DNA of 64,000 nucleotides. Origin: CAZECR01 sp964510495. Its GTDB lineage: Bacteria; Patescibacteriota; Patescibacteriia; Magasanikbacterales; GWA2-37-8. The position numbers were made by a program, and so were the translations under genes. The stretch covers positions 22,924 through 86,923 of the forward strand of contig CAZECR010000001.1 of assembly GCA_964510495.1 (NCBI GenBank), written 5' to 3'. The notes under the pieces are model-generated. The model was not told the origin of the DNA and did no database searches. It saw only the letters and a program-made list of their open reading frames with translations. Below, in pieces: positions 17,581-26,265 of the stretch (position 1 is the stretch's first letter; each line of letters opens with the position of its first letter).

Positions 17581-18675
17581 ATGCTGAATTTTCATAAATT
17601 TTCTTCACGCAGTTTTGATTGGATTTTAATGATTGCCGTACTCCTCCTTATCGCTATGGGAATGGAGGCGGTGTATAGCGTCGACTTGTCGAGGGGGCCA
17701 GAATTAGTTTTGTTTAAAAAACAATTTATTGCGTTTGGTATTGGTATGGTGTTGGTGGTTTTTGCCAGCATGCTTCACTATAGCTGGTTTCGTTCTGGGG
17801 CAAAACTGGCCTACGCGTTTGCCTTGTTTTTACTAGGCTTTGTATTAGTGTTTGGTCAGACAATTCGCGGTACACGTGGGTGGTTTGTTTTAGGCGGCTT
17901 TTCTTTTCAACCGGTTGAATTTGCCAAAGTAGCCATTATTTTGATTTTGGCTGCTGTAGTAGCTCATTTTGGACGTCGTTTTGAACGGCCGCTTTTCTTT
18001 TTTGGTACTGGTGCGATGGCGCTCATTATGATGGTGCTCGTCATGAGCCAGCCAGACCTAGGTTCGGCAGTTTTGATTGGTACGATTTGGTTTGGCCTCA
18101 TGTATTTAGTTGGTGCACGCGCCAGACATATTGGAGGGCTTGTTGTGGTGGGCTTGTTTTTTTCAGTTGTCGCTTGGTTTTTTTTATTGCAGCCCTATCA
18201 AAAAGATCGTCTGCTCAATTTCGTTCATCCTGATCGTGACCCGCTTGATACTGGTTATAATGTGACGCAATCAACCATTGCGGTCGGAGCCGGAAAATTA
18301 TTTGGTCGCGGCCTTGGTTTTGGTTCGCAGAGTCAATTACGTTTTTTGCCTGAAGCTCAGACTGACTTTGTTTTTTCAGTTATTGGTGAAGAGCTGGGGT
18401 TTGCTGGTTCGGCCATTCTGGTTATTCTCTATGGCGTCATGCTCTGGCGTTTGGTAATTATTATGAAAGATACCAACGATGATTTTGTGTCGGCAACGAT
18501 CGCAGGGATTATTGTGCTTTTTTCGAGTCAATTTTTTATTAATATTGGGGCCGAGATTGGGCTTTTGCCGGTAACCGGGGTAACCTTGCCGTTTGTCAGT
18601 TATGGCGGGTCTTCGCTTATGATTAATCTCTTGCTGATTGGGATTGCGGAGAGCATGGTGGTAAAGAAGTATTAA
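17581..18675 (+). CDS. rodA: SEDS-family peptidoglycan glycosyltransferase, RodA type
   Basis: 364 residues with about ten membrane segments. SEDS proteins polymerise lipid II into glycan strands, working with a class B penicillin-binding protein. Signature parts are TRGWFVLGGFSFQPVEFAK (conserved RGWxxxxxxxxQPSEFxK), SQPDLGSAVLI, the extracellular loop with DPLDTGYNVTQSTIAVGAGKLFGRGL, LPEAQTDFVFSVIGEELGF, and the final PVTGVTLPFVSYGGSSL. The DPLDTGYN...SQ..AVGSG-like loop favours RodA over FtsW. The gene ends in a hairpin shared with the convergent gene. The partner PBP2 is not in this window. Confidence 0.93.
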   Translation: MLNFHKFSSRSFDWILMIAVLLLIAMGMEAVYSVDLSRGPELVLFKKQFIAFGIGMVLVVFASMLHYSWFRSGAKLAYAFALFLLGFVLVFGQTIRGTRGWFVLGGFSFQPVEFAKVAIILILAAVVAHFGRRFERPLFFFGTGAMALIMMVLVMSQPDLGSAVLIGTIWFGLMYLVGARARHIGGLVVVGLFFSVVAWFFLLQPYQKDRLLNFVHPDRDPLDTGYNVTQSTIAVGAGKLFGRGLGFGSQSQLRFLPEAQTDFVFSVIGEELGFAGSAILVILYGVMLWRLVIIMKDTNDDFVSATIAGIIVLFSSQFFINIGAEIGLLPVTGVTLPFVSYGGSSLMINLLLIGIAESMVVKKY

Positions 18676-18706
18676 AAAAAGCCATCTATTTAGATGGCTT
18701 TTTTTT
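18674..18706. terminator. Bidirectional terminator between rodA and the 472-residue gene
   Basis: GCCATCTATTTAGATGGC at 18681-18698 is a perfect hairpin flanked by an A-tract and a T-tract, so it can work in both directions. The last codons of the minus-strand gene (stop at 18686-18688) lie within the stem. Confidence 0.85.
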
Positions 18707-20104
18707 ATTTCCGAATTTACCCGCGAAGGCTGCTTGAAATGAACTGAGGTCGGCTGGTGCGGCAGCTGTTGTCGGTTCTGGTGTCGGGGTTGATTCGGCC
18801 CTGGGTGTAGCAACCGGAGTTTCCTTTGGCGCGCGACTTCTTTCTAGTCGCTCGTAGAGCTTATCGAGTTGGGCTTGAGTGGTACGCGGCTCGCCGAGCG
18901 CATCTTGAGTGTCAAAAAAAAGTCTGGTGTCTCGCGTCGGATGTTGGGCGACAAATTCGGCGAGTGCTGGACGAATTTTTTGTCGCTTTTCTTTTTCCCG
19001 TTCTTTATAGTTTAATTGTTCATGTATTTCAGCGAGATAGGCGCGTGCTTTAGTTTCACAATCCTCCAGTGTTGCCTTGGAAATCCAGTCGTTACCTTCG
19101 GCATAGGCTTCTTCTGCTTTCGAAAAAGCGCTTTTTGCCTCAAAGTCTAGGTTGCTGAAATAACCCAGCGAACCTTTGCTCTCAACGAGCTTTCTTTGGG
19201 TCGCTGCCTCTTCGAGGATAGTCTGAATGTCCTTAAGTCGTTTGGGAATTTCGGCATATTCTCCCTTGGTTGGGTCGGTTGCTTCAAGACGCGTTGCGAC
19301 AAGCTCGTTGCATTTTGGCAAACTATTTTTAATAGCAAAAAAAGCTTCCTCATTTTTAGTGTATGCTTCTACTGTTTCTGGGTACTCTGATTCGGCGGCG
19401 ATCTCTTCGGATACGGTCAGTTCTTTTTGCACATACCCCTCCAGCTCTTGTAGGTACTGAAGTTTTTTGGTCAAACATTTTCGCTGAAGGGCGATTGGCT
19501 GTTCACGTTCTTCGACAGTAAGGGCAGCGCTTGTCTCAACAAATACCGGTACCCCTTCGTCGCTAATCAGGTAAACATCTTCAATGGATTTATACGCTTC
19601 ACTGGAAAATTTTAATCCCCAGTCATTCTCTTCACCTGCGGCAATTTGTCGATATACAAAACAAATCTTAGGCTTTTCGCTGCGAGCGAGTGATTCTGTC
19701 TGAAGAATGGTTTCAGACCAGAGTGCTAAGAGGGAAGTAATATTAAGTGAGCCTTCTCTGCCCTGTGCGTGTTCGTCGGGCATGAGTTCTTGAAGTACTC
19801 TTGAGAGCATCTCGTCATCCAATCGTTTGGCAACAGGGCGGATGCAATGTGGGCTTTCGGTGCGCCCTCCCGAGGTGGTTCGTGCAAAATCTGCGACGGG
19901 CAGTTTTATAAAATCATCACGGTCGGGCCTCATGCCCTTTTTTTTGATCGCTAGGGTCATATTGAGGTGTTCGTCCTGGTAACCACGCATTTCCAGTGAT
20001 CCTATATCAAAATCAGCGCCTTCGCTAATCAAACGAGCAATTTCTTCAGGTGAATGTTTTGGTTGTTCGTGCAGCTCGTGTGGCTGAGGAGATTCTCTCA
20101 TCAT
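18686..20104 (-). CDS. Soluble charged protein with helical repeats, unknown function
   Basis: 472 residues, no signal peptide or membrane segment. Residues 1-230 look like a folded domain (KKKGMRPDRDDFIKLPVADFARTTSGGRTESPHC, FVYRQIAAGEENDWGLKFSSE). Residues 230-400 are rich in E, K, A and L and probably form long helices or coiled coil. The last 60 residues are a proline-, threonine- and alanine-rich linker ending FAGKFGNKKKPSK. The start offers two adjacent Met codons and no clear Shine-Dalgarno sequence. A TTGAAC-N17-TATCGT pair upstream is a possible promoter. No family recognised. Confidence 0.6.
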   Translation of the reverse strand: MMRESPQPHELHEQPKHSPEEIARLISEGADFDIGSLEMRGYQDEHLNMTLAIKKKGMRPDRDDFIKLPVADFARTTSGGRTESPHCIRPVAKRLDDEMLSRVLQELMPDEHAQGREGSLNITSLLALWSETILQTESLARSEKPKICFVYRQIAAGEENDWGLKFSSEAYKSIEDVYLISDEGVPVFVETSAALTVEEREQPIALQRKCLTKKLQYLQELEGYVQKELTVSEEIAAESEYPETVEAYTKNEEAFFAIKNSLPKCNELVATRLEATDPTKGEYAEIPKRLKDIQTILEEAATQRKLVESKGSLGYFSNLDFEAKSAFSKAEEAYAEGNDWISKATLEDCETKARAYLAEIHEQLNYKEREKEKRQKIRPALAEFVAQHPTRDTRLFFDTQDALGEPRTTQAQLDKLYERLERSRAPKETPVATPRAESTPTPEPTTAAAPADLSSFQAAFAGKFGNKKKPSK

Positions 20105-20254
20105 ATAACCGGGTAAATGAGTTTAGATTTTTAAATTGTCACCAGTCAAATGTGGTTCTATATGTAGACGATACTATAAAAACTGAACTTGTTCAATCCT
20201 GGGCCATTTTAAAATTGTCGGTGAGGAGTTGCCTAGAGCGAGGTGGTAAAAAAT

Positions 20255-20279
20255 AAAACGACTCGTCGTGAGTCGTTTT
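20255..20279 (-). terminator. Terminator of the 176-residue gene
   Basis: AAAACGACT and AGTCGTTTT form a nine-base-pair stem with a 7-base loop directly after the stop of the minus-strand gene at 20286. Confidence 0.8.
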
Positions 20280-20285
20280 AAAAGT

Positions 20286-20816
20286 TTACTTTGATTTGCT
20301 TTTCCAGCCGGTATATAAGCTCGCGGCTTCCACTTTTCGCATTTCTAGCCTGCGACGTTGCCACAGAAGTTCTTTCAGATTAATCATGGCCCTTAGTCGT
20401 TCAATATCTCCGGCTGCAGCTGTAGCAATTTTTTTATCAAGCTCAATAAGGTGTGTGTCTTGAAGTAGATTAAATATTTTCTCATCAGCGGGTAAATGCA
20501 AATTTTTTAGTTGCTCCACAATCTCTTCATCTTTGTAAATAATTGCTTCTTCAACGGCGGCTAAGGTTTTTTCATGTTGAGCCGCCTGAGGGTTTTCGTT
20601 TTCTTGTTCAGTAAGCTGGGGCAATAGTGCTTCGCTGACTGCATCAATTTTATCTATAAGGTTGCCTGGTTTTAAATGCTGTGCTTCTACCCGCTTGCCT
20701 AAATCTTTTAGGTCGGGCATTATACGAGCTTCTTTTGGTTTGCTGCGTAAATTTTTCAATTCTTGCAGTTGAGGGGCGAGCTTTGAGCTTTCTGGTTGGT
20801 ATGATTGTGTTTCCAT
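20286..20816 (-). CDS. Soluble helical protein, unknown function
   Basis: 176 residues beginning METQSYQPESSKLAPQLQEL. This start is chosen because a consensus promoter lies 40 bases upstream at 20856-20884; a longer open frame runs back into uvrB but is only its shadow. The sequence is rich in K, E, L and A, probably all helical, with AEKIFNLLQDTHLIELDKK-like amphipathic stretches and a basic tail (GWKSKSK). No signal peptide, membrane segment or cysteine. It is transcribed divergently from uvrB with overlapping promoters. No family recognised. Confidence 0.6.
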   Translation of the reverse strand: METQSYQPESSKLAPQLQELKNLRSKPKEARIMPDLKDLGKRVEAQHLKPGNLIDKIDAVSEALLPQLTEQENENPQAAQHEKTLAAVEEAIIYKDEEIVEQLKNLHLPADEKIFNLLQDTHLIELDKKIATAAAGDIERLRAMINLKELLWQRRRLEMRKVEAASLYTGWKSKSK

Positions 20817-20827
20817 AGGATTATGAT

Positions 20828-20833
20828 TATACT
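20828..20833 (+). promoter_or_regulatory. Possible uvrB -10 box
   Basis: TATACT at 20828-20833 with TTGTGT at 20805-20810 (17-bp spacing). The resulting leader crosses the divergent promoter at 20856-20884, so the two genes may interfere with each other. Confidence 0.45.
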
Positions 20834-20855
20834 TACATAATAACATAAACAGGCC

Positions 20856-20884
20856 AGTATAGCATAAAAAAGTCATTTTGTCAA
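20856..20884 (-). promoter_or_regulatory. Consensus promoter of the 176-residue gene
   Basis: TTGACA (complement at 20879-20884), 17-bp spacer, TATACT (complement at 20856-20861). The -35 ends 4 bases before the uvrB ATG. Confidence 0.8.
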
Positions 20885-20888
20885 TCCT

Positions 20889-22973
20889 ATGCCATTTAAA
20901 ATTGTTTCTGAATACGCGCCAGCAGGGGACCAGCCCAAAGCAATTAATCAGCTGGTGGAGGGTCTTAAAGAAGGGTTTAAAAAACAAACCTTGCTTGGGG
21001 TAACTGGGTCGGGTAAAACGTTCACGATGGCGAACGTTATTGAGCGTGTCCAAATGCCGACTTTGGTAATTGCGCATAACAAGACACTGGCAGCTCAGCT
21101 CTGTAATGAGTTTCGTGATTTTTTCCCCAACAACGTGGTTGAGTATTTTGTAAGTTACTATGATTACTATCAGCCAGAAGCATATATTCCAACCAGTGAC
21201 ACGTATATTGAAAAGGAAGCGCAGATCAACCAGGAAATTGATCGTTTGCGTCATGCTTGCACTCAGGCCCTGCTTACCCGCAAAGACGTGATTGTTGTTG
21301 CTTCTGTTTCCGCGATTTATGGTTTGGGTTCGCCAGCTGCGTATGAAAAAGATGTTTTGCATATGCGCGTGGGCGATGCGCTCGACAGGCGCGGTATGAT
21401 GGAGCAGCTTATCGGCATGCAATTTGAACGCACGACTGCGGATATGCGCCGCGGAACATTTCGGATGCAGGGACAAGTGTTTGAAATTATGCCGGTTAAC
21501 GAAGAAATGATTTATCGTTTTGAAATTAGCGCGCATATTGATCGTATTGAACAAGTTGATCCAGTGACGCGTAAAATAAAACGCGAGCAAGAAGATGTGT
21601 GGCTCTTCCCGGCGAAGCATTATGTCGTCGGCGCGGAAGCTCGGGAGCGCGCGTTTGTGCGTATCAAAGATGAACTTGAAAAACAATTAGAACTGTTTGA
21701 TCGTCAAGGAAAATTACTGGAACGTGATCGTCTCAAACGCCGGGTCAGTTATGATTTAGAACTTATTAAAAATATTGGCTACTGCAACGGTATTGAAAAT
21801 TATTCTCGTCACTTTGAAGGACGTGCGGAGGGCGAACCATCGTTTACGCTCCTCGACTATTTTAAACATGGAGCAAAAGAATTTTTGACAATCATCGATG
21901 AGTCACATGTGACGGTGCCGCAGGTGCGGGCGATGTACAATGGTGACCGAGCGCGTAAAGATACGCTGGTCGAACACGGCTTTCGTTTGCCAAGCGCTCG
22001 CGACAATCGGCCGCTGCGTTATGAAGAATTTGAAAAATTAGTTGACCAGGTGGTATATGTTTCAGCTACGCCAACGGAGTATGAACTGAGTGAAAGTAAG
22101 CAGGTGGTGGAACAAGTTGTTCGTCCAACGGGTTTGATTGATCCGGAGGTTATTATTCGCCCCATTACACCAAGCAGGTCCGATAACGGACTCTCGCAAA
22201 TTGAAGACTTGATGGTTCGAATTGATGAGCGCATCGCAGCTAAGGAACGTGTTTTGGTAACCACGCTCACCAAGCGTATGGCCGAAGACCTGACGCAATT
22301 TTTGGAAGAGAAGAAAGTGAAAGTAAAATTTTTGCATAGTGATGTCCAGACGCTGGATCGTATTACGGTCATTATGGAATTACGCCAAGGCAAGATTGAC
22401 GTTTTGGTGGGAGTTAATCTTTTGCGCGAAGGGCTCGACATGCCGGAAGTGTCACTGGTTGCTATTCTCGACGCAGACAAAGAAGGATTTCTGCGTAGTG
22501 AAACGAGTTTAATTCAAACCATTGGCCGCGCCGCGCGTAATGTGAACGGGCAAGTTGTGTTGTATGCCGACCACAGTACCGGTTCGATCGAGCGCGCGAT
22601 TGCCGAAACAAATCGTCGCCGCACCATTCAGCTCGCGTACAACGAGGAGCGTGGCATTACACCAAAAACAATTCAAAAAACTATTCGGAATATTTTGGAA
22701 GAATTTGGTATTAGTGAAACGTCGCCCGGGGGAAACAGCAAAGAACATAAACGCCGCCGCGCGGAACTTGCGAACCTCGATACGCTCGGTGACGACCGGC
22801 CACTCAGCGTCATCATCAAAGACAAAGAGGCGCAGATGAAAGATGCGGCGAAAGGACTTGAGTTTGAACTTGCGGCAATACTGCGAGACGAGATTCGTGA
22901 GTTGACCGCAAGGCAGAAATCGAGTGGGGAAGTAGAGAAAAGTAAAAAGGGACGACCGGCGAAAAAGAAGTAA
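20889..22973 (+). CDS. uvrB: UvrABC system protein B
   Basis: 694 residues, normal length. Damage-verifying helicase-like subunit of nucleotide excision repair. Walker A GVTGSGKT is near residue 40. The beta-hairpin that clamps DNA follows (YYDYYQPEAYIPTSDTYIEK), then IDESH (Walker B/DExH), YVSATPTEYEL, and the helicase motif VI region QTIGRAARNVNG. A C-terminal UVR domain (about 637-672, IIKDKEAQMKDAAKGLEFE) is the UvrC-binding coiled coil. The tail is lysine-rich. The other Uvr proteins are elsewhere in this window at 30.8, 35.6 and 45.4 kb, so the system is complete but not an operon. Confidence 0.98.
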   Translation: MPFKIVSEYAPAGDQPKAINQLVEGLKEGFKKQTLLGVTGSGKTFTMANVIERVQMPTLVIAHNKTLAAQLCNEFRDFFPNNVVEYFVSYYDYYQPEAYIPTSDTYIEKEAQINQEIDRLRHACTQALLTRKDVIVVASVSAIYGLGSPAAYEKDVLHMRVGDALDRRGMMEQLIGMQFERTTADMRRGTFRMQGQVFEIMPVNEEMIYRFEISAHIDRIEQVDPVTRKIKREQEDVWLFPAKHYVVGAEARERAFVRIKDELEKQLELFDRQGKLLERDRLKRRVSYDLELIKNIGYCNGIENYSRHFEGRAEGEPSFTLLDYFKHGAKEFLTIIDESHVTVPQVRAMYNGDRARKDTLVEHGFRLPSARDNRPLRYEEFEKLVDQVVYVSATPTEYELSESKQVVEQVVRPTGLIDPEVIIRPITPSRSDNGLSQIEDLMVRIDERIAAKERVLVTTLTKRMAEDLTQFLEEKKVKVKFLHSDVQTLDRITVIMELRQGKIDVLVGVNLLREGLDMPEVSLVAILDADKEGFLRSETSLIQTIGRAARNVNGQVVLYADHSTGSIERAIAETNRRRTIQLAYNEERGITPKTIQKTIRNILEEFGISETSPGGNSKEHKRRRAELANLDTLGDDRPLSVIIKDKEAQMKDAAKGLEFELAAILRDEIRELTARQKSSGEVEKSKKGRPAKKK

Positions 22974-22980
22974 ATAATGT

Positions 22981-23011
22981 AAAACACCTTCAGAATTCAT
23001 GAAGGTGTTTT
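22981..23011 (+). terminator. uvrB terminator
   Basis: AAAACACCTTC and GAAGGTGTTTT form an 11-base-pair stem right after the uvrB stop. It may also serve the convergent sigma factor gene. Confidence 0.85.
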
Positions 23012-23027
23012 ATTATGAGGTGGGTAG

Positions 23028-23774
23028 TTATAAGGCAATGTTTTTTTCGACTGGTTCTATGGGGTCGGCAAGTTCAATGGTAAGTTTTCTGACTCCCTCT
23101 TGAAAACGTGATTTAGCCGCTTCTTCAGTAATGGTAAGCTGCTTTGCGATTTCTTTCAGCTCTAGCCCCTCTTTTAAACGAAGGTCGATTACGGCCCTTA
23201 CTTTTGGCGAAAGTGTGTTGAGCGCGGCATTGAGACGGTTTGTTTTATCTGACTCATGGATTTTTTTAAAAAGAGAGGCCTCAGGGGTTTCTAAATGACT
23301 GGAGCTGCCCACAGCATGAATTCGATTACGTCGAGTTATGTTGACTATCTGACGCTGCTTTTTGGGTAAACGATGTATGCCAAACTTATTCTTATGTTCT
23401 AAAGTCGCGCTGCGTTCTTCAAGTATTTTTATGTCAGGCATTAATATTTCATTTCTTCGTTTAAGTGTGTTTTGTAAACGAAGTACTTTTTTTGCTGCAT
23501 TAATGGCCACATCCACGCACCAGGTTTCAAATTTTGCCGGTCCATTAGGGTCGAATTTATTTTCTCGTAATGTTCGAGCAATACTTGCTAAAGCATCTTG
23601 GGTAGCTTCTTTACACTCTTCAGTTTTTAGAATTTTTCCGAAATTTCTTGTTATATATAAATATATTCCGGTATAAAATTGTGGCGAAGCGAGCTTGTCC
23701 CACAAATTTTGTAGATCAGGATTGGTTTCGGTATGTACACTTTTATAGGGAGGCGCACCTCTTTCGACTGCCAT
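23028..23774 (-). CDS. Sigma-70 family (ECF-like) RNA polymerase sigma factor
   Basis: 248 residues starting MAVERGAPPYKS; an upstream Met 16 codons earlier is less likely. A region-2-like segment (about 45-115) has ATQDALASIARTLRE and FETWCVDVAINAAKKVLRLQ. A linker of about 60 residues (KKQRQIVNITRRNRI) follows, and region 4 lies at about 180-235: LNTLSPKVRAVIDLRLKEGLELKEIAKQL, then EEAAKSRFQEGVRKL, the usual helix-turn-helix for the -35 box. The linker is longer than in most ECF factors. No anti-sigma gene is adjacent. Promoter: TTTACA-N16-TATACT at 23803-23830. Confidence 0.85.
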   Translation of the reverse strand: MAVERGAPPYKSVHTETNPDLQNLWDKLASPQFYTGIYLYITRNFGKILKTEECKEATQDALASIARTLRENKFDPNGPAKFETWCVDVAINAAKKVLRLQNTLKRRNEILMPDIKILEERSATLEHKNKFGIHRLPKKQRQIVNITRRNRIHAVGSSSHLETPEASLFKKIHESDKTNRLNAALNTLSPKVRAVIDLRLKEGLELKEIAKQLTITEEAAKSRFQEGVRKLTIELADPIEPVEKNIAL

Positions 23775-23802
23775 ATGCAAAAATTTAAAAAATATTTGAG
23801 TA

Positions 23803-23830
23803 AGTATACTTGTCTTACACATTATGTAAA
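23803..23830 (-). promoter_or_regulatory. Promoter of the sigma factor gene
   Basis: TTTACA (complement 23825-23830), 16-bp spacer and TATACT (complement 23803-23808) on the minus strand, about 29 bases upstream of the chosen ATG. Confidence 0.6.
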
Positions 23831-23841
23831 GAAGTAGAAAT

Positions 23842-23875
23842 AAAAAATACTCTGTTCTAGAACAGAGTATTTTTT
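23842..23875. terminator. Bidirectional terminator between the sigma factor promoter and the OPT genes
   Basis: AATACTCTGTTC and its exact complement GAACAGAGTATT form a long perfect palindrome flanked by A6 and T6. Confidence 0.8.
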
Positions 23876-23916
23876 ATTTCTACTCAACACCTCTAAAGAT
23901 GGGTAGTGGAAAGTGT

Positions 23917-23948
23917 GGAGCGCTCCTTGCTAAAGGGAGCGCTCCACG
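23917..23948 (-). terminator. Hairpin after the OPT operon
   Basis: GTGGAGCGCTCC pairs with GGAGCGCTCCAC, 12 base pairs with a short loop, downstream of the OPT stop at 23965. The sequence after it on the minus strand is not T-rich, so it may act as an mRNA-protecting hairpin, with termination at the palindrome 23842-23875. Confidence 0.6.
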
Positions 23949-23964
23949 AAGCGGTATGGGGGGG

Positions 23965-25968
23965 TCAGAGAACGTGGAGTAGTCCGTAGATGCCGATGGT
24001 CAGGATACCAAGGGCCTCGCCGGCGATGATGCCTCCTCCGATGAGGGGGCTGGTGCTCATGTCGTCGAGACCCTCGTTTGCGGAGTCGGGCTCGTCAATA
24101 TTGCTGCTCGTCGGCCGCGGGGTTGTTGTTGATTCCACGTGGAGTGGTTCGGCACTGTAGCCAGCGGAGATCACGTTGGTTTTGATCCCGCTGCCCTGAC
24201 AGGTGTGGCAGGCGTCTTTTTCATCGGGCAGCTTGGAACGAGACTCGGCAGTGGCTTCGGCGCGCGCTTCGCTTTCGATGAAGCGAGAGTAGCTGGCGAG
24301 AACGCCGCCGATCATGTACCAGAGCGAGGTCGAGAGCTCGACGAAGCCACCGAAGGACGAGGCGTAGGGTGAGGGCAGGATGATCGCGTCGATCATGAAC
24401 CGGACGAATTTGGACGACCGGGTGCCTCGCTTCAGATACCGACGGTAGCGCTGGCTGAGGGCCAGGAGTTCCCGGAGGAGCTGGGTCACGAAGCCGATCG
24501 CGAGGCCGAGCAGCACCGCCTTTTTCGCGACCTCACGCTTTTGCATGATTTTCGCGAGTTTGGCGGGCGGTGCATTCTGGTCGATCGGGACGATGAAGGT
24601 GTCGATCGCCCCTTTCAGCTTGTACGTCATTGCTGACTGCCAAGCGGTGGGGCGTTCTTCCTTCTTCATCACGGTCTGATCTTTTTGCAGAATGGGGTAG
24701 GCCTTCATGAAGAACAGGGGGAGGAGGACGGACAGCGCCGCGGCCATGGGGATCCCCATGACCTGGTACCAGAACTGAGTCCGCCGGGGCGTCGACAGGC
24801 GCTTGCCAGTCGACCTGTCCTGCTGCATATCGCCGCCGATGCTCATGTTGAGGAGCATGATCGAGGCGCAGAGGAGGGCAGTGTCGACGTTCGTGAGCTT
24901 GGTCATGGCCATGACGTAGATGGCGAATACGGTCGCGCTCGAGACGGGGTTTGAATCCGTCATGCCGAGCGAGAGGCCGTTCACCAGGAGGAAGATGGCG
25001 CTGAGGGCAAGCGCGAGCGCGAGATACGCGATCGGCTGGTAGAGGAAGAAGTGTCCGACGACGATGACCGCCACGGCCGAGCCCAGGATCCAAAGCGCGA
25101 GGAACGACGACTTGATCTTCTGCTTGTCCTCCTGTCGCAGGATCTCGAGACCGATGATGCTCGTGGTCTCTTTGACCTTGCGGGTAACGAGCTTGTGGAT
25201 GATGCCGAGGAGTTGTGCGATGAAGGCTCCGAGGATCATGCCGAGCATGATGATGAAGAAGACCTTGCGGAAGGGGTCGCCGGGCTCGAGCCACTCGATC
25301 TTGACTAGGTAGGGAACCAGTTGCTCGCCGGTAAGACCGAGCAGGAAGGCGGGTAGCGTGAGGGTGACGCCGAGGATCATGCCGACGCCGATCGTAGACG
25401 CGGATAGGCCGAGCGGCTCAAGGGCTGTCAGCTTCATGCTGGCGATACCCATGGCGTAGCCGAGGCCGGTGCCAGTCGCAAGCTTCGCGAGGGACTTGTT
25501 GAGCAGTAGCTTGTTGCACAGAGCGCGCAGGATGTTGGCCGCCCCAAGTCCCGAGGGGAACTTGAGGTCCATCTTGTCCACCAGGAGTGGCGTGTACGCC
25601 ATCCCGACACCGATCCCGAACAGGGAGATGCAGGCGTGGAACAAGATGAGCGGCATGATGGGAGTGGGAAGTCCGTACCAGACACGTACCTGGATGAGGA
25701 TACCCATACCAGTCACCGAGGCGACGCTCGCCGCCAGGGTCTGGATGTAGTTACCCATGTGCATGCCTTCCGGTCCGTACCGGTAGGTGACCACGCTGCC
25801 GAGGATGGAAGCGAAGATCTGCGCCCCGATCGCGAAGCCGATCGAGAAGTTCATGTAGAGCGCGGTCACCGCTGCGAGAGGTCCGAGGATGAGCATCGAG
25901 ACGAGGATCAAGAGGATGTGGAGCTGGGGCGTGCCGACTGCCGGCCAACCAAACTTCGGGATTTTCAT
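23965..25968 (-). CDS. OPT-family oligopeptide/metal-chelate transporter, second of a pair
   Basis: 667 residues. The start at 25968 (MKIPKFGWPAVGTPQL) is fixed by GGAGG 9 bases upstream; a longer frame to 26175 is AT-rich and not protein-like. About 14 to 16 membrane segments. Features of the bacterial OPT family include GPEGMHMGNYIQTLAASVASVTGMG, FPSGLGAANILRAL and GMTDSNPVSSATVFAIYVMA. OPT proteins import oligopeptides or metal-chelate complexes across the inner membrane. Near residue 585 a cytoplasmic or tail segment holds CHTCQGSGIKT, a single DnaJ-type CxxCxGxG motif. The gene is GC-rich (37 of 60 bases at 25021-25080) against an AT-richer neighbourhood, which suggests horizontal transfer. 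Confidence 0.85.
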   Translation of the reverse strand: MKIPKFGWPAVGTPQLHILLILVSMLILGPLAAVTALYMNFSIGFAIGAQIFASILGSVVTYRYGPEGMHMGNYIQTLAASVASVTGMGILIQVRVWYGLPTPIMPLILFHACISLFGIGVGMAYTPLLVDKMDLKFPSGLGAANILRALCNKLLLNKSLAKLATGTGLGYAMGIASMKLTALEPLGLSASTIGVGMILGVTLTLPAFLLGLTGEQLVPYLVKIEWLEPGDPFRKVFFIIMLGMILGAFIAQLLGIIHKLVTRKVKETTSIIGLEILRQEDKQKIKSSFLALWILGSAVAVIVVGHFFLYQPIAYLALALALSAIFLLVNGLSLGMTDSNPVSSATVFAIYVMAMTKLTNVDTALLCASIMLLNMSIGGDMQQDRSTGKRLSTPRRTQFWYQVMGIPMAAALSVLLPLFFMKAYPILQKDQTVMKKEERPTAWQSAMTYKLKGAIDTFIVPIDQNAPPAKLAKIMQKREVAKKAVLLGLAIGFVTQLLRELLALSQRYRRYLKRGTRSSKFVRFMIDAIILPSPYASSFGGFVELSTSLWYMIGGVLASYSRFIESEARAEATAESRSKLPDEKDACHTCQGSGIKTNVISAGYSAEPLHVESTTTPRPTSSNIDEPDSANEGLDDMSTSPLIGGGIIAGEALGILTIGIYGLLHVL

Positions 25969-26077
25969 GGCTGTACCTCCGCCATATGCTGTTGAGTTAT
26001 CGGGGAGTTTGGTCTCATCTATCAAAAAAATTGATAGGCGATTCCGTTTCTCACCGCTAACATTGTAAAAGGGCTTT

Positions 26078-26102
26078 GTTACAGTTGTATGAAAACTGTA
26101 AC
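26078..26102. promoter_or_regulatory. Operator-like inverted repeat downstream of the OPT promoter
   Basis: GTTACAGTT and AACTGTAAC are perfect 9-base arms with a 7-base spacer. The repeat begins about 6 bases downstream of the -10 box at 26108-26113, the position expected of a repressor operator. Confidence 0.6.
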
Positions 26103-26107
26103 ACCTG

Positions 26108-26136
26108 AACGTAGCAAAAAATAGAGCAAATGTCAA
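26108..26136 (-). promoter_or_regulatory. Promoter of the second OPT gene
   Basis: TTGACA (complement 26131-26136), 17-bp spacer, TACGTT (complement 26108-26113), 140 bases upstream of the start codon. Confidence 0.65.
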
Positions 26137-26180
26137 GATAGGTTGTGGGTATAGTTTGATAGCATTGTAAAACAAAAATT

Positions 26181-26204
26181 AAAAATCCCCTAGTGGGGAT
26201 TTTT
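26181..26204. terminator. Terminator between the OPT genes
   Basis: AAAAATCCCC and GGGGATTTTT, a ten-base-pair perfect stem with a TAGT loop. It separates transcription of the two OPT genes. Confidence 0.85.
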
Positions 26205-26248
26205 AAGGTACCTTCCTTCTAATTCCTATCTGGAACCACAAGGAAGGG

Positions 26249-26265
26249 GACAAGTGAATACTTAC
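26249..26265. repeat. 17-bp element, copy 1 (inverted relative to copy 2)
   Basis: GACAAGTGAATACTTAC. Its exact reverse complement occurs at 28514-28530, so the two copies flank the first OPT gene. The core AAGT-N4-ACTT is itself a dyad. Confidence 0.85.

Noticed and set aside
20817..21686. Long minus-strand frame extending the 176-residue gene back through uvrB
   Set aside because: It is antisense to the conserved uvrB coding sequence, and a consensus promoter at 20856-20884 sits inside it, so only the part from 20816 is kept.
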